Below are positions 60,443 to 64,000 of a DNA stretch of 64,000 bases, piece after piece. The first letter of the stretch is position 1; every line of letters starts with the position of its first letter. A program made the position numbers and the translations under genes. The stretch is taken from NCBI GenBank assembly GCA_963668535.1, contig OY764867.1, positions 1,240,001-1,304,000 on the forward strand, written 5' to 3'. The DNA comes from F22 sp963668535. GTDB taxonomy: Bacteria; Bacteroidota; Bacteroidia; Bacteroidales; Bacteroidaceae. The notes beneath the pieces are model-generated. The model was not told where the DNA came from and searched no databases. It worked only from the letters and a program-made list of their open reading frames with translations.

Positions 60443-61369
60443 ATGGTAAAACAAAAGATTGAAGCACTTGTTCAAACGCCAACATGGCTTGAAGTGCGTG
60501 ATTACATCATGATTACAGTAGGTATCGTGATGTATTCCATGGGTTGGGCAGCATTCTTGCTACCTTATGAAATCGCAACTGGTGGGGTCACTGGTATCGC
60601 TGCGATTATCTTTTATTCAACAGGTTTTCCTGTACAGTACAGCTATTTTATCATCAATGCTGTAATGATGGTCGGTGCTTTCCGTTTACTGGGTAGCAAA
60701 TTTGTAATTAAAACAAGTTATGCAATTTTGGCCATGACTAGTATTCTATCACTCTGTCAATACCTTGTAAGTAATTGGGTCGTCCCTGGACTTACTCCAG
60801 ATAAAGCTGGTTTGATTCTAGGTCCCAATGGACAAGACATGGCCTGTGTTATTGGAGCTGTTTTATGTGGCTTTGGATTAGGTATCGTTTTTATTAACAA
60901 TGGTAGTACTGGAGGTACAGATATCATAGCAGCGGTGGTCACTAAATTTAAAAATGTTTCTTTTGGACGGATGATTGTTTATAGTGACATTGTGATAATC
61001 TCTAGTTGCTTCTTTATTTTTCACGACATGACCCGGGTTGTATATGGCTTCGTTACTCTAGCTATCATTGGGTATGTTGTTGATATGATTGTCAATGGAG
61101 CACGGTCTTCTGTACAATTTCTTATTATCAGCAAAAAACATGATGATATTGCAGAAGCGATTAATTTGAGTCCACGACGTGGAGTCACTCTACTTGATGC
61201 GCAAGGGTATTACACGAAAGAAAAGACTAAAGTAGTTCTTGTTTTGGCCCGCAAACGACAAAGCGTTCAAATATTTCGCATCGTAAAAGCTATTGATCCT
61301 AATGCTTTTATCTCTCAAAGTCAGGTTATCGGTGTCTATGGAGAAGGATTTGACGTGATTAAAAGCTAA
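60443..61369 (+). CDS. YitT family membrane protein (DUF161/DUF2179)
   Basis: A 308-residue protein with five or six membrane helices (about 20-215), including FLLPYEIATGGVTGIAAIIF and GFGLGIVFINNGSTGGTDII, repeated glycine-rich segments typical of the YitT family. A cytoplasmic C-terminal DUF2179 domain of about 75 residues (RRGVTLLDAQGYYTKEKTKV, then VSQSQVIGVYGEGF-like end) follows. The family's transport or signalling role is not established. rdgB follows after 15 bp, so the two are co-transcribed. Confidence 0.9.
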   Translation: MVKQKIEALVQTPTWLEVRDYIMITVGIVMYSMGWAAFLLPYEIATGGVTGIAAIIFYSTGFPVQYSYFIINAVMMVGAFRLLGSKFVIKTSYAILAMTSILSLCQYLVSNWVVPGLTPDKAGLILGPNGQDMACVIGAVLCGFGLGIVFINNGSTGGTDIIAAVVTKFKNVSFGRMIVYSDIVIISSCFFIFHDMTRVVYGFVTLAIIGYVVDMIVNGARSSVQFLIISKKHDDIAEAINLSPRRGVTLLDAQGYYTKEKTKVVLVLARKRQSVQIFRIVKAIDPNAFISQSQVIGVYGEGFDVIKS

Positions 61370-61384
61370 TAAACAGAAGATAAT

Positions 61385-61990
61385 ATGAATACACTTGTTT
61401 TTGCAACAAACAATGCGCATAAATTGGAAGAAGTATCCGCTATGATTTCTGATAAATTTGAAATTAAGAGCCTTAAAGATATTCATTGTGACGTTGACAT
61501 TCCAGAAGATGGAGACACATTAGAAGCTAATGCTTTGATTAAAGCACGATATATTCATCAAAGATATCACACAGATTGTTTTGCAGATGACACTGGATTA
61601 GAGATAGATGCTCTAGAAGGAGCTCCTGGCGTGTATACAGCACGTTACGGTGCCATGGACCCGAATGCATCAAGCAACACTCAATCTCACAATAGCAACG
61701 CTAATATGGCACGTGTCTTAAAAGAATTAATTGATGTGCCCGACGAAAAGCGGACAGCGCGTTTTCGAACTGTAATATGTCTTATTCTTGACAATAAAGA
61801 ATATTTATTTGAAGGGGTTGTTGAAGGACATATTTTAAAAAGCAAAGAAGGAGATCATGGATTTGGATATGATCCAATATTTGCTCCCGAAGGGTACCAC
61901 AATAGCTTTGCTACTTTAGGCGAAGATATTAAAAACACAATCAGTCATAGAGCTCGTGCAGTAGCTAAACTAGCTGCTTTCTTGAAATAG
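61385..61990 (+). CDS. rdgB: XTP/dITP diphosphatase (RdgB/HAM1)
   Basis: A 201-residue pyrophosphatase that removes deaminated purine nucleotides (dITP, XTP) from the pool. VFATNNAHKLEEV is the N-terminal T-x-N-x-x-K motif, DTLEANALIKARYI the metal-binding region, CFADDTGLEIDALEGAPGVY the catalytic acidic motif, and GFGYDPIFAPEGY plus ISHRARAVAKL the nucleotide-recognition end. Full length. It lies 15 bp after the YitT-family gene and is convergent with metK. Confidence 0.96.
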   Translation: MNTLVFATNNAHKLEEVSAMISDKFEIKSLKDIHCDVDIPEDGDTLEANALIKARYIHQRYHTDCFADDTGLEIDALEGAPGVYTARYGAMDPNASSNTQSHNSNANMARVLKELIDVPDEKRTARFRTVICLILDNKEYLFEGVVEGHILKSKEGDHGFGYDPIFAPEGYHNSFATLGEDIKNTISHRARAVAKLAAFLK

Positions 61991-61993
61991 TAA

Positions 61994-62035
61994 ATAAAAA
62001 AATGCGGCCACCTTTAAAATAAAAGGATGGCCGCA
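61994..62035 (-). terminator. Terminator of metK
   Basis: On the minus strand, TGCGGCC and CCTTT arms pair with AAAGG and GGCCGCA, followed by a run of seven T residues. The stem lies at 62003-62035. The plus strand has no T-run after the stem, so it works mainly for metK. Confidence 0.82.
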
Positions 62036-62072
62036 CTTCAGTTAAGTAGCATAAAGCTTAGGTTATATCGTT

Positions 62073-63368
62073 TTAAGCTAGTCCAAATGCTTTTTTTACA
62101 GCATCTACATAGTCTAGTTTTTCCCAAGTAAACAATTCTACTTCCATCGTTTTTTCTTCTCCATAACGAGAAGAAAATTTCTTCGTTACAACTTGTGGAG
62201 TACGTCCCATATGTCCATAAGCAGCAGTTTCAGAATAAATAGGATTGCGCAATTTCAAACGATCTTCAATAGCCTTAGGGCGCATATCAAATATTTGAGC
62301 AATCTTTTCTGCAATCTGACCATCTGTCATATGTACATGACTCTTTCCATATGTATCCACAAAAATACTTACAGGCTTAGCCACACCAATTGCATAAGAA
62401 ACTTGAACAAGAAGTTCATCGGAAACACCAGCAGCAACGAGATTCTTCGCAATATGACGAGACGCATAGGCTGCACTGCGGTCTACTTTACTAGGGTCTT
62501 TTCCCGAAAAAGCGCCACCACCATGGCCACCTTTACCTCCATAAGTGTCGACAATAATCTTACGACCAGTCAACCCCGTATCTCCGTGAGGGCCACCGAT
62601 AACAAACTTACCTGTAGGATTTACATGGTAAATGATATCATCGTTGAAAAGGCTCAAAACCTCTGGTTTATTAATACCTTCTATAACACGAGGAATCAAA
62701 ATATTACACACATCTTCGCGTATGTGATTCAACATTTCTTCGTCACAAGCCGCTTGCGCTTCTGGTGTATTATCTTTTGGTGTAAAGAACTCATCGTGTG
62801 ATGTTGATACAACAATGGTATCGATACGACGTGGTGTACCGTTATCATCATATTCAATAGTGACCTGACTTTTGGAGTCTGGACGCAAATAAGTCATCAA
62901 CTTGCCTTCGTGACGAATTTCAGCAAGTACTTGTAGTATGCGATGAGATAAATCAAGAGAAAGAGGCATGTAATTCTCCGTTTCTGTTGTCGCATAACCA
63001 AACATCATACCTTGGTCACCAGCTCCTTGATTCTCTGGATCTGCACGCTCTACACCGCGGTTGATATCTGCACTTTGTTCGTGGATTGCAGAAAATACAC
63101 CACAAGAATTTCCTTCAAACATATATGCACCTTGCGTATAACCAATTTTATTGATCACACCACGTGCCGTTTCTTGAAGATCTACATACGTTTTGGATTT
63201 AACTTCTCCTGCAAGTACTACTTGACCAGTAGTAACAAGTGTTTCACAAGCAACCTTTGAATTCGGATCATATGCCAAAAACTCATCAAGTAATGCATCT
63301 GAAATCTGATCCGCTACTTTGTCTGGATGTCCCTCAGACACAGATTCGGATGTAAATAGATATCCCAT
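62073..63368 (-). CDS. metK: S-adenosylmethionine synthetase
   Basis: A 431-residue enzyme making SAM from methionine and ATP. LFTSESVSEGHPDKVADQIS is the N-terminal signature, GAGDQGMMFGYATTET the MetK hexapeptide-type motif, and GGGAFSGKDPSKVDRSAAY the second signature. Slightly longer than E. coli MetK (384 residues) because of insertions in the middle, which is usual in Bacteroidetes. A SAM-II riboswitch lies in the 150-nt leader, so high SAM should reduce expression. The gene ends at a strong terminator shared with the convergent rdgB region. Confidence 0.98.
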   Translation of the reverse strand: MGYLFTSESVSEGHPDKVADQISDALLDEFLAYDPNSKVACETLVTTGQVVLAGEVKSKTYVDLQETARGVINKIGYTQGAYMFEGNSCGVFSAIHEQSADINRGVERADPENQGAGDQGMMFGYATTETENYMPLSLDLSHRILQVLAEIRHEGKLMTYLRPDSKSQVTIEYDDNGTPRRIDTIVVSTSHDEFFTPKDNTPEAQAACDEEMLNHIREDVCNILIPRVIEGINKPEVLSLFNDDIIYHVNPTGKFVIGGPHGDTGLTGRKIIVDTYGGKGGHGGGAFSGKDPSKVDRSAAYASRHIAKNLVAAGVSDELLVQVSYAIGVAKPVSIFVDTYGKSHVHMTDGQIAEKIAQIFDMRPKAIEDRLKLRNPIYSETAAYGHMGRTPQVVTKKFSSRYGEEKTMEVELFTWEKLDYVDAVKKAFGLA

Positions 63369-63449
63369 TTTTGTATAAATTTAATTGGGGTCGACTCATA
63401 AGATGCTTGCAAAAGAATCAAGAACACCAGAACAGCGCACTTGTTATAA

Positions 63450-63503
63450 GGGGAGTTTTAGCATTTTTTTCTGTGGTTGCAAGCATCAACAAATCTATCC
63501 ACA
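63450..63503 (-). ncRNA. SAM-II (SAM-alpha) riboswitch upstream of metK
   Basis: Read on the minus strand, the P1 arm GTGG (63502-63499) is followed by GATTTG, GCTTGCA and the closing CCAC (63476-63473). An A-rich linker and the hallmark GCTAAAA (63462-63456) come next. These blocks match the SAM-II aptamer in order and spacing. UUUGUU in loop 1 could pair with AACAAG just downstream to make the pseudoknot, but I cannot resolve that stem with certainty. Placement before metK fits known SAM-II biology in Bacteroidetes and alphaproteobacteria. Confidence 0.82.
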
Positions 63504-63523
63504 TGAATATTATTTTTATGCCG

Positions 63524-63553
63524 CAAATATACAACGAAAAAACCAAATATCAA
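63524..63553 (-). promoter_or_regulatory. Promoter of metK
   Basis: TTG at 63553-63551 and TATATTTG at 63531-63524 on the minus strand, with a 19-bp spacer, a full consensus match. It yields a leader of about 150 nt that contains the SAM-II aptamer. The -33 element overlaps the stop codon of folK. Confidence 0.72.
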
Positions 63554-64000
63554 TCTAACTTTTTCAATAATTGAGATATTTTAAATCCATTAAGGGGATG
63601 CACTATATCTGGTGCAATCTCTGCAAAAGGAATTAGCACAAAATCACGTACATGCATATAAGGGTGGGGAATGAGTAAATATGGACTATGAAAAACTAAA
63701 TCACCTAGCATTAAAATATCAATATCAATAATGCGATCTTTATAGACTTCACCATGTTTTCGTTTGTAATTACGTCCCAATTCTCGTTCAATATGTTGAG
63801 TGATTTCTAGAATTTTTTCAGCAGACAAATTCGTTTTTATAGCTACTACAGCATTCAGAAAGGCATGAGAAGAATCAAATCCCCAAGGGTCTGTCTCTAC
63901 AAAATTAGAGACAACATAAACAGGAGCGATCGCCTGCGCTAAACGGGCGATCGCTTCTTGTAGAAAATAGTGTCTATTGCCCAAATTGGACCCTAAACTA
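63550..64000 (-). CDS. folK: 2-amino-4-hydroxy-6-hydroxymethyldihydropteridine diphosphokinase, 5' end beyond the window
   Basis: The visible 149 codons are the bulk of HPPK, which pyrophosphorylates the pterin before dihydropteroate synthesis in folate biosynthesis. The frame continues off the right edge: bases 63985-63999 encode SLGSN, completing the family opening SLGSNLGN, so the true start lies beyond base 64000. The in-frame TTG at 63984 is an internal Leu codon, not a start. YKDRIIDIDILMLGD is the C-terminal signature, and FVETDPWGF fits the pterin-binding loop. It reads toward metK on the same strand but ends in front of metK's own promoter. Confidence 0.92.
   Translation of the reverse strand, partial: SLGSNLGNRHYFLQEAIARLAQAIAPVYVVSNFVETDPWGFDSSHAFLNAVVAIKTNLSAEKILEITQHIERELGRNYKRKHGEVYKDRIIDIDILMLGDLVFHSPYLLIPHPYMHVRDFVLIPFAEIAPDIVHPLNGFKISQLLKKLD

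Overview
The window is chromosomal DNA from an AT-rich member of the Bacteroidales, most likely Prevotella-like. The evidence is the gene families (SusC/SusD pair, S46 dipeptidyl peptidase, DUF3836, SpmA-SpmB fusion, XylR-like PUL regulator) and the promoters: many genes are preceded by the Bacteroidetes -7 element TAnnTTTG, sometimes with a TTG/TTTG about 20 bp upstream, and few have a clear Shine-Dalgarno. There are no rRNA or tRNA genes, no CRISPR array, no insertion sequence and no prophage. Two genes are cut by the window ends: an Ig-like protein on the left and folK on the right.

Layout. 0-5.9 kb: envelope and housekeeping genes (DUF3108, M16 peptidase, a CBS-less arabinose-5-phosphate isomerase, a PfkB kinase, dprA, a thioesterase). 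5.9-6.1 kb: an array of CAAGCGCTTG palindromes. 6.1-13.5 kb: tricorn-like S41 protease and U32 protein, divergent from dusB, then a MATE exporter. 13.6-14.06 kb: a cobalamin riboswitch with its own promoter and a terminator but no recognisable gene. 14.1-19.7 kb: an MBL-fold hydrolase facing the operon ruvB-flippase-S46 peptidase. 19.9-27.9 kb: SpmAB fusion, ybeY, mnmG, a parS-like site, apt, uvrC, dtd, mazG-like, deoC. 28.3-35.3 kb: polyprenyl synthase, polA, DUF3836, ychF, lgt. 35.3-35.8 kb: intergenic DNA with a 66-bp perfect palindrome.

35.8-54.7 kb is a mannan- or N-glycan-type polysaccharide utilisation locus (PUL). In order it holds a phosphodiesterase-alkaline phosphatase fusion, SusC, SusD, an MGH1/GH63-like hydrolase, a ROK kinase, a XylR-like regulator, GH125, two GH92 enzymes, an endonuclease/exonuclease/phosphatase-family protein and nagB. 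SusCD would import mannose-rich glycans, GH92 and GH125 trim alpha-mannose, the kinase phosphorylates the sugar and NagB handles glucosamine-6-phosphate. Gln in place of the catalytic-acid Glu in the second GH92, together with the phosphatase-type enzymes, suggests a phosphorylated mannan (inference).

54.7-64 kb: mutS and leuS (divergent), a YitT-family membrane protein, rdgB, then metK behind a SAM-II riboswitch, and folK. The most noteworthy items are the orphan cobalamin riboswitch transcript, the two palindrome arrays sharing CAARCGYTTG cores on a 22-bp pitch, the SAM-II aptamer with an 11-nt downstream complement, the parS-like site between mnmG and apt, and the putative phosphomannan PUL.
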